Notes under the pieces: model-generated
The model's database searches: none
What the model saw: only the letters and a program-made list of their open reading frames with translations
What the model was told of the DNA's origin: nothing
Made by a program: the position numbers and the translations under genes
NCBI RefSeq assembly: GCF_020536995.1
Contig: NC_068360.1
Span: 19,126,589-19,190,588, forward strand
Direction: 5' to 3'
Source: Dreissena polymorpha
Lineage: Eukaryota > Mollusca > Bivalvia > Myida > Dreissenidae
DNA length: 64,000 bases
In this document: positions 23,212 through 35,499 of the stretch, one piece after another
Layout: every line of letters begins with the position of its first letter
How positions within the stretch are numbered: the stretch's first letter is position 1

Positions 23212-24860
23212 ATGCATAAAACCATACTATACCGTATTTATCAAACTGAGAATATTTTCATTTAAATGCAACTGGTGAACAATAAATTACTAATGGCGAG
23301 TAAATTGTGAAAACAATAACCTTTAACAATTAATTTCAGTATATGTTTATTTCATCATGTCCTTTTATAGAACTTATTTACAGCGTTTTTCTACAGCAAC
23401 GTAATACTTTGAAACATAACTTGTATTGTTATAAACTGCGACATTATATGTAGGAAGCTCAAGCTTCACTTTTTTGCAATATACATGTACTATTAAGCAG
23501 CATAGCGCCTTTTTGGAAGGGATATTATGTTCTGATGTTATGTTATCGACTTACCGGTTCGGAATCCATTTTAAACTTATTGGCTGGTACACGCAGCAGC
23601 GGATAATATGCCTGGTTAAAAATAGATTTTACATCCGGTGATGCTGGTTTTGACATCCGACGCATATACATTTATGAATGAAAGGTTTCATGAACGTTGA
23701 CGTCGCTCTTGGTTACCAGAAAAATTACCACGCACGGATTTCAACCGTCATTGTTACAATCAATTAAGTGCACAAGTACTAGATTTGTTATGGCCTTTTT
23801 TATGTCCAGCTCGTGTTCCGGGAAAACAGGGCTTAATGTATATTTTTGTTTAGCTCTATAACATTTATATCAAATCTGTATGAAAACAATGTCGGTGAAC
23901 ATTAATCAGGTGTTGTTTTTTTTATTAAATATTAAGGCGTTCATTTATTATTGATCTAAAACGGAGAAATAATTCTATATGAGCAAGTCTCGCTGTGCAC
24001 GATTACGCTCTTACGGCTCGTATATGTTTGACTCTCATGGATCTTGGCAAATATCTAGTGTTTTATTGCGCTTAATCTAAATTAAGTTATGCATCTATAT
24101 GTTTTGTAAGCAGCATAGCATGACTCCCAAATGGCCAACAGCTCTTACATGTGTGAAAGAGATTGACACGAAATACCTACCCATCTATAATTAAGTTTAT
24201 ATGTGTTCTTCAATATTATAGTTTTGGTTAGTTAATTAAAATATTGGCGAGGCGGGGGCGTGTATTAATTACCCGATACGGTAAATGCATGGAAATTAAT
24301 TACATATGCAATACAAATGAATGAAATTCAATCTTCAATGTAATGTGGTTTGCTTGATTATTTTATACAATACTCGTTGATACCAATGCATTTATGAGAA
24401 TACGTATGCTATACATTCTTTGTTAGTATCAAACACAAAGAGACCGGTACAGGTTTCTCTACTGAATATCTGCTGAACTTCTTCACTTAAATTGAGATAA
24501 ATTGAAAAAAAATTAGGACGTGGTGCACTTTTTATTGAACAGTTTATATCTGCCTTTGCCATAAACTGACATTGTAATTATGTTTCTTAATCAAGTATCA
24601 ATTTGAAATGAATATAAAAAAATGATTTATTGCTATTTAATTGTCCCGGCGATGTTCTCTATATTCCTAAACTGATCTTTTTCTTAATTAAATTTTCCAA
24701 ATAAAATATATAATTTTTAGATTTAACTGTAAACAGAAAACACACTCTGCTTTCACTTATTACGGACACATAATATTAGAAAGACAATAAACATTTTGAA
24801 TTCAAATCTGCGATAGAGGCGCACACGCATTCTCTTTAAGGTGGATGTCTCCATTTTTAA
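23212..24860. other. Interior of the large element with internal repeat copy 2 (left part)
   Basis: 24520-24860 resembles 19430-19760 and is interrupted at its right edge by the TTAA element. Left of that, nothing is recognised. Confidence 0.45.
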
Positions 24861-26351
24861 TTGACCAGTCGCCAAAGTATCGATCGCTCCGCCCACATTC
24901 TTCGATCAGCCAATCAGATATCGATTTTTCACACACCCCTCAGCAACGCTTATCTGGCCGCCATTTTGTCCGACAAACAAAGCGTATCGTACATGTGGAA
25001 TGGACGTAATTTTTAAGAGTTTACATAGATTTTATATCAAATACATGATCATTACTGTTCGATCTTTATTCAAAATTGTAGGTGCTATACATACTTTATA
25101 AAAGGTTATTTTTTTATCTTTATTTCTTGAACATATGAACGAGTAATGAGAAAACAAACACAATAGATAGTGTAACCACACCAGTTGTGTGTTCTATAAA
25201 ACGTGTTATACCGTTTGATGCACAATATTATTAAGCAGTTTGGGCACAATAATAATTTCCACACGTGCTTATTAATCTCAGCGTAATTGTCGATGATTAA
25301 TAAATGACAGTATGTTGCGTGGATCTCAGAATGAATGAACATTAAGGCATTGTTAGGTACTGTACACAAGAAAAGAACTATTTAATTACTTAAATGATTT
25401 CCAATTATATATTTATTTTCTGTGGATCATAAACAATGGAAATCATTATAAATTGTTAACTTAAATATTGTTTTAACTAAAGTAAAAACAACAAAAGGTG
25501 ATTCCAACGCGGCTTAGCTAGCTTAAAGCGACTTCAAGTGTAAAATGTAAGGCTTATAATACGACAACAACATTTCTAATACAACATATACTGATACGAG
25601 GAGAAATGTGAAAATTGCAATTAACATATAAGGGCCATCTTGCTATAAATAAACAAATGCATAATATGCTAAATGTATTCAATTCGAATGTTCGTGAACA
25701 GCACCGTAATACCAAAATTTCATTTTTCGATAGTGAAATGTAGCAGGTTCCCATTAAACATAAATGAAATAAAATGCATATTAGATCTGTTAATGAAACC
25801 ACAATTAGGCCTGTATTATATTATGGTTACAATTAAAATTTAATTTATATCTAAATTTAAAAAATCGGTGTCTTTTTAAAAATAACACAATAAAACAAAG
25901 ATCTAAACACTTTTAATAAACAAAAAACCCATCATGATATGGATGTGTCATTTGCATTTAATAACAATATTTTCAAAATTATATATGAATAGCAACCGGT
26001 TTCACTGCAAGACGGTTTAATACAAGTTCAAAATCAATATGAAATAAATGCTCATTTTTACCACTGATTTTTCATCAACTTCCTATAATATGTATAAGAA
26101 ACGTTTCTGATAGTTAAGTCATTTATTTTGATTACGCCATTTCTCTCTAAAGCATTTATGATTGTATTAAAGTTGTACAAAGCAGTTTAGTTTAGTGTGC
26201 AGCTTTAATGAAAAGAGCATGATACATCGTTACAAGTATAGTATTTCACTCACGTAATGCGCTATAATTGCGATCTGCTTGTCGGAGTTTTCTAATCACT
26301 AGACCACGTGACTATGTGGGCGGAGCGATCGATAATTTGGCGACTGGTCAA
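24861..26351. mobile_element. 1.49-kb element with TTAA target duplication
   Basis: Inverted ends of about 38 bp with one mismatch, beginning TTGACCAGTCGCCAAA and including GATCGCTCCGCCCACA. TTAA flanks both sides (24857-24860, 26352-26355). The internal paralogue at 19752-19766 reads straight through a single TTAA, an empty-site confirmation. TTAA duplication points to piggyBac- or Kolobok-type mobilisation. Open frames at 25106-25369 and 25554-25802 have no transposase motif, so it is non-autonomous. A truncated relative starts at 40849. Confidence 0.82.
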
Positions 26352-26559
26352 TTAAGTGTTTACTGGTATGCCTGTGACACCACATGCCGGCACATGTCCA
26401 CATAAGATAATAAAGATAAGATGAGTCATCTTTATCACTTGACTGATTGCATTATCGGTTGCCGCAATGGCAAATATTACGTATAATCCAACTTGTACCG
26501 TGTCAAAAACACACACAGTATCGTTTTCGATTTTTCGGTGTTACTACAAACAAATACTA

Positions 26560-26735
26560 GTACTCAATCTCTTGCACGACGGTCACATTACATTCACCTC
26601 TGTGTTGGGCTCAGAACGGACTATTGTTATGAAAGCGTCTCATTCATGTCATGATCATTCCAAGCGTTCATCAGTGAGGTTACAGTATACTAAACAATCT
26701 CTTGCACGACGGTTACATTGCATTAACTCCATTAA
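26560..26735. repeat. Short direct repeat, about 129-bp spacing
   Basis: The run 'caatctcttgcacgacggt' at about 26566 recurs at about 26695, followed in both by 'acatt-catt'. It lies inside the large element; no function is evident. The open frame at 26467-26757 spans it but has no recognised motif. Confidence 0.6.
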
Positions 26736-27249
26736 AGAAAACCATCTCATACCATGATATCTTATATCAGTCTTAATTAATTATTATAAAATTGATATGT
26801 TTTTTATGTTAAGAAACCGACATATATAAATACGTCGAAGCAATGCCTAACGTCTTCACTAAAAAATATGTACAATTGTTTATATTTGTGAAGTGCGTGG
26901 AATGATTACATCTGTGTAAATGGGCAATAAAATAGTTCCAAAGAGTTGCATTAAAACTCACAAGTTTTTGCACGATTTATCGTACATTTAAAAGTCATAT
27001 TTCTTAATTAAATGCATGCGATCTTAAATATCCACTCAAATATACATTGTATGCGTTTGTTCGGTTTTAGTTATTTGGTAGACAAAATGGCGTGCTGAGC
27101 CTTATGCAGAGTTGTATGTGAGAGCAAGGAACGACAACTCTGCGGGGAGATTGACAAATACTTCGTTGATTTTACAAATGACGTGTATTTTAGGCTGTGA
27201 AACACTATGCTATATGCAGCTTATACATTGTATTATGCGTGTGTGTTTT

Positions 27250-27283
27250 CAGGGATGTATAATAGATCTATTATACATCCCTG
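27250..27283. repeat. Perfect 34-bp palindrome
   Basis: CAGGGATGTATAATAGA and its exact reverse complement meet at an AGATCT centre, with no loop. It lies near the right end of the large element and shares the AGGGAT word with its termini. Confidence 0.9.
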
Positions 27284-27589
27284 GTGTTTTACATTATGTG
27301 ACCTTTCAGGGGAAAATATTTAATTTTGATTCAACGTTGGTCAAATTCACCTCGGCTGGCCGGGTCTTAACCAAAGAAATAATTTTCATCAAAATAGACC
27401 AATGCGCGATAGCCAATGAGACCTTAATGTGCCCTGGTAGGTAAATTGTGTTATGCATAAAATCGACCAAATTAAATCCTAATCTAAAAATAGTTGTCTA
27501 CGCCCCGTCTACTCGTTTACGGCAGTGATTTACTCCGCCTTTTCATCCGTATTCCCCGCTGATATCGACTGCGCATGCGTAGAGCTTAA

Positions 27590-27861
27590 TTAATCCCTTG
27601 AAGAGATGAATTAATCCCTTGCGTTGAATTGCGATGAATTCATCTCTTGTAGGGATGAATTCATCCCTTGCGATAAATTCATCCCTTAAAGAAATTAATT
27701 CTTCGCAATTAATCCCTAAAAACCACTGGAAAAGGTTTAATACAGATGAATTCGGATGAAACGGGTTGAAAACGGATTAATCCCTAAAAACGGCTGAATG
27801 AGGGTTATTATTTAGGGATTATAAAGAGATTAATCCCGAAACAAAATCCCTAACTCTACTG
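27590..27861. repeat. Right terminus with AGGGAT-ATTCATC subrepeats
   Basis: Repeated, partly self-complementary words (AGGGATGAATTCATCCC, TTAATCCCTTG, GATTAATCCC) spaced roughly 15-20 bases apart fill 27590-27720, before the inverted end proper. The left terminus has fewer copies (18205-18330). Confidence 0.75.
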
Positions 27862-27895
27862 TAATATGTTTGTAAAAAACACAAACAATTCGATT

Positions 27896-28061
27896 AGTTT
27901 AAACCTATTTATTTAAGCTCGATTGTATCGAAAGCCTAAGGCTTATATAAACGCTCTCGAGTCCATTTCCTGGGTCTAGAACCAGTACTTGGTGTCTTTG
28001 GGGGAGATCTAAAGAACACTCCCACAGTGGGGATCGAACCAGTGACCTCCCGGTCGCTAGG
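27896..28061 (-). mobile_element. tRNA-derived SINE with 10-bp target duplication
   Basis: On the minus strand it begins GCCTAGCGACCGGGAGG (box-A-like, slightly short at the 5' end), then box B GGTTCGATCCC, then a unique body ending near 'ggtttaaact'. CAATTCGATT flanks it on both sides (27886-27895, 28062-28071). The paralogous place in unit 1 (13145-13160) reads 'acaattagattggaacat' with no insert. No long A-tail. Confidence 0.82.
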
Positions 28062-28071
28062 CAATTCGATT

Positions 28072-28608
28072 GAAACATCTTTATTTTTTAGTAAAGGGCG
28101 AAATAACCGATTTCCACAGACACATAGTGCCGGGGAATATATAGGACCCAAACACGTTAAGTTATTTATTGTGAAAGGACAAGTATGATATTTACAAAAT
28201 TGTAATACTGTTCAATAAAAAAAACCTATATCATTATCACAGGTTCTAACAAGCAAACATATACCAATTACCACAGAAAATGTAAAATATAGTATTTGTT
28301 ATTTCGAATATGTAAGATTGCTATGATAGTAAAATATTTGCGAATTATTATATGAATAGAGAGGTTTTCTTCGTTTCACATTTTTACCGAACCGTAAGGC
28401 ATCTTAGCAGGTTTAACTGTGGTTCCAATTCGACTGGTAGATTTTATTGCTATTGACTTTTAAGTAATAAAATAATACTTCATTTTGAATGTCTTTACAA
28501 ACGAAAGCAAATAACTAAGTTCTCCATTTCAATTGCCCTATTAAATGCGTTGAATGGTACCTAAATGGTACAAAACACCACATATGTCGGTTATTTGCTT
28601 CATATTAT
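28072..28608. repeat. 3' flank of the third C1q copy, paralogous to 13147-13679
   Basis: Collinear over its whole length, with 'caggttctaac', 'cgaattatta' and 'accgaaccgtaa' preserved. It includes the conserved AATAAA (28165-28170, minus). No gene. Confidence 0.75.
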
Positions 28609-28859
28609 TTAAATATTAATCAGCATTGTAGCAAAGCTGTTCGAAATTTGGTCATACTGGTAGATTTCGCTTGTGGAATAAGTACACCTCAACCAGACCT
28701 TGTCTCCCATTGAAACCTTTGTAAAGTCCTGCATGCTGACACATGTTACACCATCAACACCTTTATGTTCTGATCTCTGTAACGGGGTTTCTTCCTTGAC
28801 AATGTCAAACCGAGCACATTTGCATTTCGTTGAACAGTATTGCATCGTATGTTGTTTGT

Positions 28860-30420
28860 ATAGTGTACAATTTACAAGATATAAAGCATATTAAAGAAAG
28901 ATATGATTAACGCAGCATCCATTAATTACAAATGTATGTACCATCACCAACATTATCTTTTGATGACGTTTCTGTGTGTAATAAATTAGCCGAGGCAGTT
29001 AAAATGGGTCCGATTAAACGAAAATAGGCATAGTTTGCGAAATGACAAAAACTACATTAATAAAAGCGTTTAATGTGTACGCAAATTGATACTCAATCGA
29101 AATCAGAAACATAATACAAAGTTTGTTATAATTTCACCGCTAATTGAGCAAAACGTGTATTACCGACACATGGATTAAACAAATATGAGAAAAAGATAAT
29201 CTTTTGGTGATGGACACACAGCGTATAGACTCAAAAAGATATCATTTTGACAATTGGTAACGAAAATGAAATGCCTTAAACTAACCAAGAAAATGTGTCA
29301 GTTTTTTTGCCTGGAGAAGTAAAAGATAAAAAGGATGACCAATTGCAGGGGCAGCCCTTAGTTATTAAGCAAGAAAAGTACGTACGCTAGATTGAAGAAC
29401 TAGCTAGAACCTGCAACTCTTTTCTAAATTGCTCATTTGAAATAAATACAAAAGAAATTACAGAACACTTCAAATAATTGTAAACATATTATTGAGTTTC
29501 CGGGAAGTTTGCAAACCGTCAGATTTATTGACACCCTTTGTAGTATGTTTTATTATTTATTTAATTTTCTCTAAGGAACTCATATACACCGATTTTATAA
29601 AAAAAAATACAACACATTGAATAGACTTCCACGGTGAAGTTCAATAATTTATGACGTCAACATAACACTTAACGCACTTAAAGCGTTACTACCAAACATA
29701 CACTATTGAACATATTGACCAATCGAGTTATTGATTTTCTCTCGTGTCTGACCTACGGTTCACAAATCATATTTGCTCTATTGTTGGTCTCGCTTTCATA
29801 ACCTTATCCAGGACATCGTTGACAAGTTACTAACTACCATCAGTTTTATTTATTAATGTGTTTGTATAAAAGAACAATTCCTTGCGTCGTTTCTGTGTTA
29901 AATATACATGCATGCCCATTTAGCTTCATAACCTCGTCTGAAGTCACGTGTTTTTTACTTTATTTATTATAATGTAGAAAACAAACATAGACAAGCACAT
30001 CTGAAATTTCGATACGTAATTTATGATTATCTAAAAGGATGGTACTTCTGTTAACTTTGTAAAGTTTATTACCAGTTGAATAAAAAATCGAACTGCGTTT
30101 GACAATCATTATTTTAAAATGTCAAAATTCTTGTATGTCGAAATATTGTTGATATGGTGATGTCATGTACATTTCCTTACAAGAAAATATTATAAGACAT
30201 TAAATTCATACTAATAAAAGTTTAAATTAGATGCATAATATATTACATTTAACATGTTCAATTTCACAACACTCTGCGAGTCTTTGCATACACGCTCCGA
30301 ACAGCCCTCGTTTAATATGCCTATTTCTATTATCCGACGGAACATGTGGTAAGTTATAAGTTTCGATTAGAAACTGGCTCACATCAACATTAACAACACA
30401 ATCGTCGGTTTGACAATTCC
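28860..30420. other. Between the two C1q remnants, nothing recognised
   Basis: AT-rich, with no similarity seen to the introns of the other C1q copies. The sequence replaced the middle of the gene during rearrangement, or was inserted. Confidence 0.4.
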
Positions 30421-30560
30421 TAGTGTATAGTCTTTTTTCTATTTCTGATGCGTTTATATCGATTCGTACGAAAGGAGTATACTAAAATTATGTGTTAAGT
30501 ATTCGATTCACACATCACCTTGTGAGAGTCATAATTTCGTCAAGATAGGCCCATTCGATT
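30420..30560. repeat. Flank block Q, copy 3
   Basis: Resembles 12690-12830 and 17680-17910 ('tctgatgcgt-tat', 'cacgcatcac-tt', 'gagtcat'). It is fused to C1q exon 1 at about 30560. Confidence 0.6.
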
Positions 30561-30814
30561 GAGATCCTTAACGATTTAATTGACTCGTTGAGCGTCATCT
30601 CTTTTTCATCGATTTTTTTCAAAGTGTCAACAACCTTTGAGTGGGTTGCCGTTATTTTATCCAACGCATCTTTTAGAGCGAACTCGTTCCGGATTACTCT
30701 TTCCAACAGCTGTTCTACGAAATCATATTTTGAGCATATAGGACAAGACGGCTCGAGAGAAAATGAAGTTCCGATCATGAATACCACTATCCAAAATCTC
30801 AACGGATCTCGCAT

Positions 30815-31924
30815 GGTTGTATATGTATTAAAATCCGTTGCCTACACAACGCCTTCGACGAGATACGATCACAAAATGTTAAAATGTTCTGCCACCGTCG
30901 TATAAAAAATAATCTAATTTTAGGCGGTGTATCGGTTTCGGAAACATATATGACATCATGGAATGTAACTTGTTCGTAATCAACATTTATCATTGCTTGA
31001 AATCTTCAGGTGTTCATGAGCGTAAAATTGAAGATACCAATTGAGTTTGAAGTTATTTGACCCAAATCGGGGCCATTTCCGTCAAATACAAAACAGATGT
31101 GATACACCGATTAGAGCTGGCGGATTACCAGCATTGGTTAACCTACCCTTGCCTTAAAGTTATGTGTGTGCATCATTTGTGAACCTTCTTCATATAAAGG
31201 ATAAAATCTTAATTTATACACCAATTTACATATTTCAACTTTAACATGTTGTATTAATATTTTTTCTAAGAGGTATATGCTTTGTTTAAAAAAATGATGG
31301 CGAATAATCTTTTTGTATCTTTGCGCACAACATTTGATAGTAGACACTAACATTTATTTTTAACAAATGACTGGGATACTCGGTGTCTATTATATTAGAG
31401 CAAAACTAAAACCATTCACATTGCTTTTCCTGTTGGTATTTCAGGCACACATGTTAAATATTTTTGCTACGTCTAATAATACGTGTTTATGCTTTTTTGT
31501 CGCAAGTTACAATTCTGTAAACCATCTTTTTTTTTCTTTTCGGCTTTCAAATGGGAATCTCTGTTTTCTTTCAATATTAAGGGGATCATCCAAAAACTTT
31601 GAGTAACAATTTTATTTAAGATGTATTGTTTTTTCTAAAAGTAAATTATTAACTAATGGACAACATGTGTTTTTTTTACATTTTTTATAAATAATCTGAA
31701 CAGTTTATCTAAAAAGTGAAGGGTCCTACAGGGAAAAATATACGGTTACAAGTGTTTCAATATTTTAAAGAAACAAATTGTGATATGTATTGTCCACATG
31801 ATACGCATTTTCACGGAGGCTGATTTCTGCAATATCGTTCTGTCTTATTGACGTCTGTATTGAAAGTTTTCAACACGACAGAACAATCGAACGATTCATT
31901 AACCCCCCCCCCCCCCCCCCCCCC

Positions 31925-31959
<35 letters not shown>

Positions 31960-34204
31960 CCACAGAATGACAAAAAGGGCACAGATACGATCACTACGAC
32001 ATGTTTCACTGTTTCACCATTTATGTCTTTCTGGTGGATATAATTTTTCCGGTGTGTGTTGGCGACATTTTAACCCACAAACACGCTTACACGGGTAGAA
32101 AGAATATTATACCAAAAGGAGCGCAAAAGTGACAATTCTGAGATGCTCGGTCTGGTGGGTATATTTATCATTCATCTATTATTTACTTCGTTTAACATTT
32201 GTAATGTTGATGTACCCACCGTTTTGGACGTTTGAAACATAGAAATATGTTCTGGTATAAATTACATAAATGCAATCCTGTAAATACCATATTGAGATGA
32301 ATTTAACGTCAGTCAACGGTTTACATTTAAATTTACAGCGATACATTAGCAGATCAAGTTAATCAGATTTCAATTAACTTTACTTTAGGTAAAGGAAGTT
32401 CATTTCTAAACAACACAATAATGTATCATTTGCTAATTTAAAAAATAAAACAAACTTTAAATTGAAAGACGGGACGAAATGATTTTACAAAGCAACATGC
32501 AAACCATTTCAGAATTCAAAGATGAAATTGCCGATAAGAATGATATATAAATTGTCTTGTACTATAAATTTGTATTGTTTAGTTTTGCCATTTGTTGATA
32601 CAAACACTTTCATAATTACATTTCTGTCCTGATATTATATAATTATTGTATGTTTTGTGTAACGATGGCATATCTGCGGCAATGCAATGTTGGATTTTTT
32701 ATTCTGTTTTTTTGTTTGTTTAAAATACAACGAAGTTGCCAACACAGCGATCCATTCATTTTCCATATATTTATCTAATGAATAGAACTACTATTACTTA
32801 AACAAAGATAAAAAAAATAAAGGTATCAATATCAATTATGTCTAATAGAAGTTGTCACAATTTACCTGCGATACTTGCGAAATTCTCTTGGATGGCTCGT
32901 CATAATACGTAAATCAACATTCGGAGTATTTTCTCTTTGTTTTTAATGTGATCTAGATTGGAGGTTCCTTTTTCCGAAACAAAACTCTTATGGATAAAAA
33001 ATCACAAGTGTTAACCGAAAGCCAAGGACATTCAAATTAAATCGAAATCCCCTTGTTTTTCTAAGTGTACCTTTTCAAGTTTACATAATGATGTATTTCA
33101 ATGTTTAAAACACACTATTACAAATTAAATACATACTTAAGAACTAATCACAAATGACACTCGCGCCTATGTGACGAATAAAATTGATAAAAACGATTGT
33201 CTTACCGGTGCTAAATCATCATTTTGAAACACTCCCGAATGAACCTTATAAAATATTGACAGAGCTAAATGACCTTTCCTTCAATTTTGTATGAAATGGG
33301 GAATCAAGAGTTTCAAATATTTTATTTACATACCCTACTTTTCTTTGGTATTTTTAATGCAGTACAAGCTATTTAAACAAGTGTAAAATGTTAAAAAAAT
33401 ATGTTATATACTCAATTTTAAACCATGATTTTGAAACATATTTGTCACAATGCATATGAACTGTTTAAAGATTAAAACAGAACTCAACATGTGTATAATT
33501 CAATATGTGCCATGTGACTTTAATGGTGCACATTAAAACTATTATTTGAGTTTGTAGCTCTAGTTGTATTATAAATAATTTGCATGCAACTGACATATGA
33601 AAATATGAATCGGCATTGAACGATGACGAGAAATTTTTGTATTACAAAACAAAACAAAAACGTCAAACATTTAGTAAATACAATGTATTATAAAAGATGT
33701 AAAAATCATTTTTTTATGGAGACTTGCGAAATGAAATCATGTCTGTACATTCCCCGTTACGCAATAAAGTAAGAAACAAATTTCAAGAAGACAATATACT
33801 GCAGATGAACCAAAAATAAATTGCGCACAAAACATATAAAGCTATGTTATCACCATAGTGTAATTCATCATATATAATTACCATTAACCAAACAGAACAA
33901 AACATGTTTGATCCTGAATGCACACGGGATTTTCAGTATTGCAAGATATGAACATATTTATAAAAAGTTGCCATAACATTATGTATGTTTTCATCTTATT
34001 GTATTTGAATGTTTCAAAGTGAAATTAAATGTTCATAACATTATATCACAGCGGAATAACTTTTTAAGCTTGCAATTTATTTTTACATTTACTAGAGCTA
34101 TAACATATGGACAAATGTGTAATATATTAAAAATAATAATGTATACATTATATTCAAACCGGCTAAATGACACACCTGCCTAAGAAACATGATGAAAGAA
34201 AGTT
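30815..34204. other. Intergenic, nothing but simple repeats
   Basis: The first 80 bases still resemble the C1q upstream flank (6190-6255). Beyond that no gene, RNA or mobile element is recognised; open frames at 31138-31353 and 31367-31606 lack any motif. Confidence 0.45.
31903..31957. repeat. Poly-C run followed by (CA)n
   Basis: 22 C residues (31903-31924), then about 16 CA units (31926-31957). Confidence 0.95.
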
Positions 34205-34216
34205 ATACATACGATA

Positions 34217-35209
34217 AACAAGTGGTCCGCGGTCGGAGACATATGCCCCTCCAAACAGGGCTTTGAACTAGTGACTCCAATTTCAAAAGGGGTCATCTAC
34301 TGCCCAAGGCTAATGCGCATGTGAAGTATCAAGCAAATCGGTCAATTCGCTGATGAGTTATAGATCGGAAACAATGTTCACACTTATTGTGACAGTGACC
34401 TTAACCTTTGAACTAGTGACCCCAATTTGAAAGGCGTCATCAACTGTCCAAAGCCAATGTGCATGGGAAGTATCAAGCCAGTCGGTAGATTCGTTGATGA
34501 GTTATTGATCAGAAACGCTTTCCCCACTTATTGTGCCAGTGACCATGACCATAGTGACCCCAATTTCAATAGGGATACCGTCCAAGACGAATGCACTTGA
34601 AAAGTATCAAGCCAATCGGTGAATCAGTTTACGAGTTATTAATCGGAAACGATTTCATACTTATTGTGTTACAGTGACCTTGACCTTTTAACTAGCGACC
34701 CCAATTTCAATAGGGGTCATCTACTGGCAAAGGCCAATGAACGTGTGAAGTATCAAGCTAATCGGTGAATCAGTGACGAGTTATTTATGGAAAACGAGTT
34801 CACACTTTATGTATAAAAGTAACCTTGATCTTTGCCTAGTGAACCAAATTTCAATAGGAATCATCTACTGTCCAAGGCCAATTCACATGGGAAGTATCAA
34901 GCCAATCGGTGAATCAGTTGACGAGTTATTGATCGGAAACGATGGTATTCTTAATGTGTATCAGTGACCTTGACCTTTGACCTAGTGACCCCACTTTCAA
35001 TAAGGGGCATCTACTTTCCAAGATCAATGCACATGACAAGTATCAAGCCAATCGGTCAATTCGATGGCGAGTTATTGATCGGAAACGTACTGGCCTACCG
35101 ACATTCAGTCTGGTCTACCGACATTCAGACTGGTCTACCGTCCGCTATATCGACAGACAGCCAGAAAAAAACAACATATCCCTTCTTCTCTTTCGAAGAG
35201 GGGCATTAA
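34217..35209. mobile_element. Tandem-repeat element, Helitron/HINE-like
   Basis: About six diverged units of roughly 143 bp, each with TGACC-TTGACCTTTG, 'ctagtgacccca', 'aagtatcaagc-aatcggt' and 'gagttattgatcggaaacg'. Then three 20-bp units 'ctggtctaccgacattcag' (35089-35147), a short GACAG tract and a terminal stem-loop CTCTTTCGAAGAG before 'gggcatt'. A mirrored 'atgcccctcc' sits near the left edge. Core tandem repeats plus a microsatellite-like tail plus a 3' hairpin is the layout known for non-autonomous Helitron-like elements in bivalves. Family assignment is inference. Confidence 0.6.
34391..34995 (-). promoter_or_regulatory. Repeated DR1-type nuclear receptor motifs
   Basis: On the minus strand the unit reads CTAGGTCAAAGGTCAAGGTC, best at 34967-34986: a perfect AGGTCA-A-AGGTCA direct repeat (DR1) overlapping TCAAGGTCA (an ERR/SF1 half-site). 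Weaker versions recur in each unit (about 34391, 34535, 34675 and 34820). That the array binds receptors is only a sequence-based possibility. Confidence 0.4.
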
Positions 35210-35225
35210 AATAAAGCGTTCGTAA

Positions 35226-35491
35226 CACAGGAGGGAATCCCGTATTTTTTTATATATGCTATAGTCGAAACAAGGAGTGCAACTTCATTTGCCGAAAAAC
35301 TACACCATCTTTACTGCAAACCATGTAACTCGAACAATTTTTAACGAATAAAATATACACCAATTGTTTTCGAAAGCTAATAAAATAATTTATCAGAAAA
35401 AAATAACATCAGTACCATTGATCCAGCAGTATTTCGATACCAGCCCTCAGCCCCATATATAAACAAAAAATATACGTGATTCCCTCCTGTG
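35226..35491. mobile_element. 266-bp MITE with 8-bp target duplication (hAT-like)
   Basis: The inverted ends CACAGGAGGGAATC continue on both sides into CGTAT and an A/T stretch ending TATATG. GTTCGTAA flanks it exactly on both sides (35218-35225, 35492-35499). An 8-bp duplication with CA-starting ends is typical of hAT elements. No coding frame. Confidence 0.85.
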
Positions 35492-35499
35492 GTTCGTAA

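Larger units (their letters stand above)
28609..30814 (-). pseudogene. Truncated, rearranged C1q-domain gene copy
   Basis: The 5' part (30814 to about 30560) keeps the start codon, a signal peptide, EPSCPICSKYDF and the beginning of the coiled coil. It then runs abruptly into flank block Q, which in unit 1 lies around 12770-12830. The 3' part (28849-28609) keeps only the last 79 codons of the C1q domain, starting at MQYC. The first half of the domain with the F-N-Y-F signature and the acceptor is missing. Both parts resemble the 13.7-14.8 kb copy most. The gene cannot make a C1q protein; the short exon-1 frame could at most encode a secreted 99-residue peptide, which I think unlikely to be functional. 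Confidence 0.85.

Noticed and set aside
34217-35209. Regular repeats considered as a CRISPR-like array
   Set aside because: Units are about 143 bp, diverged, with no alternating repeat/spacer structure, and the host is a eukaryote.
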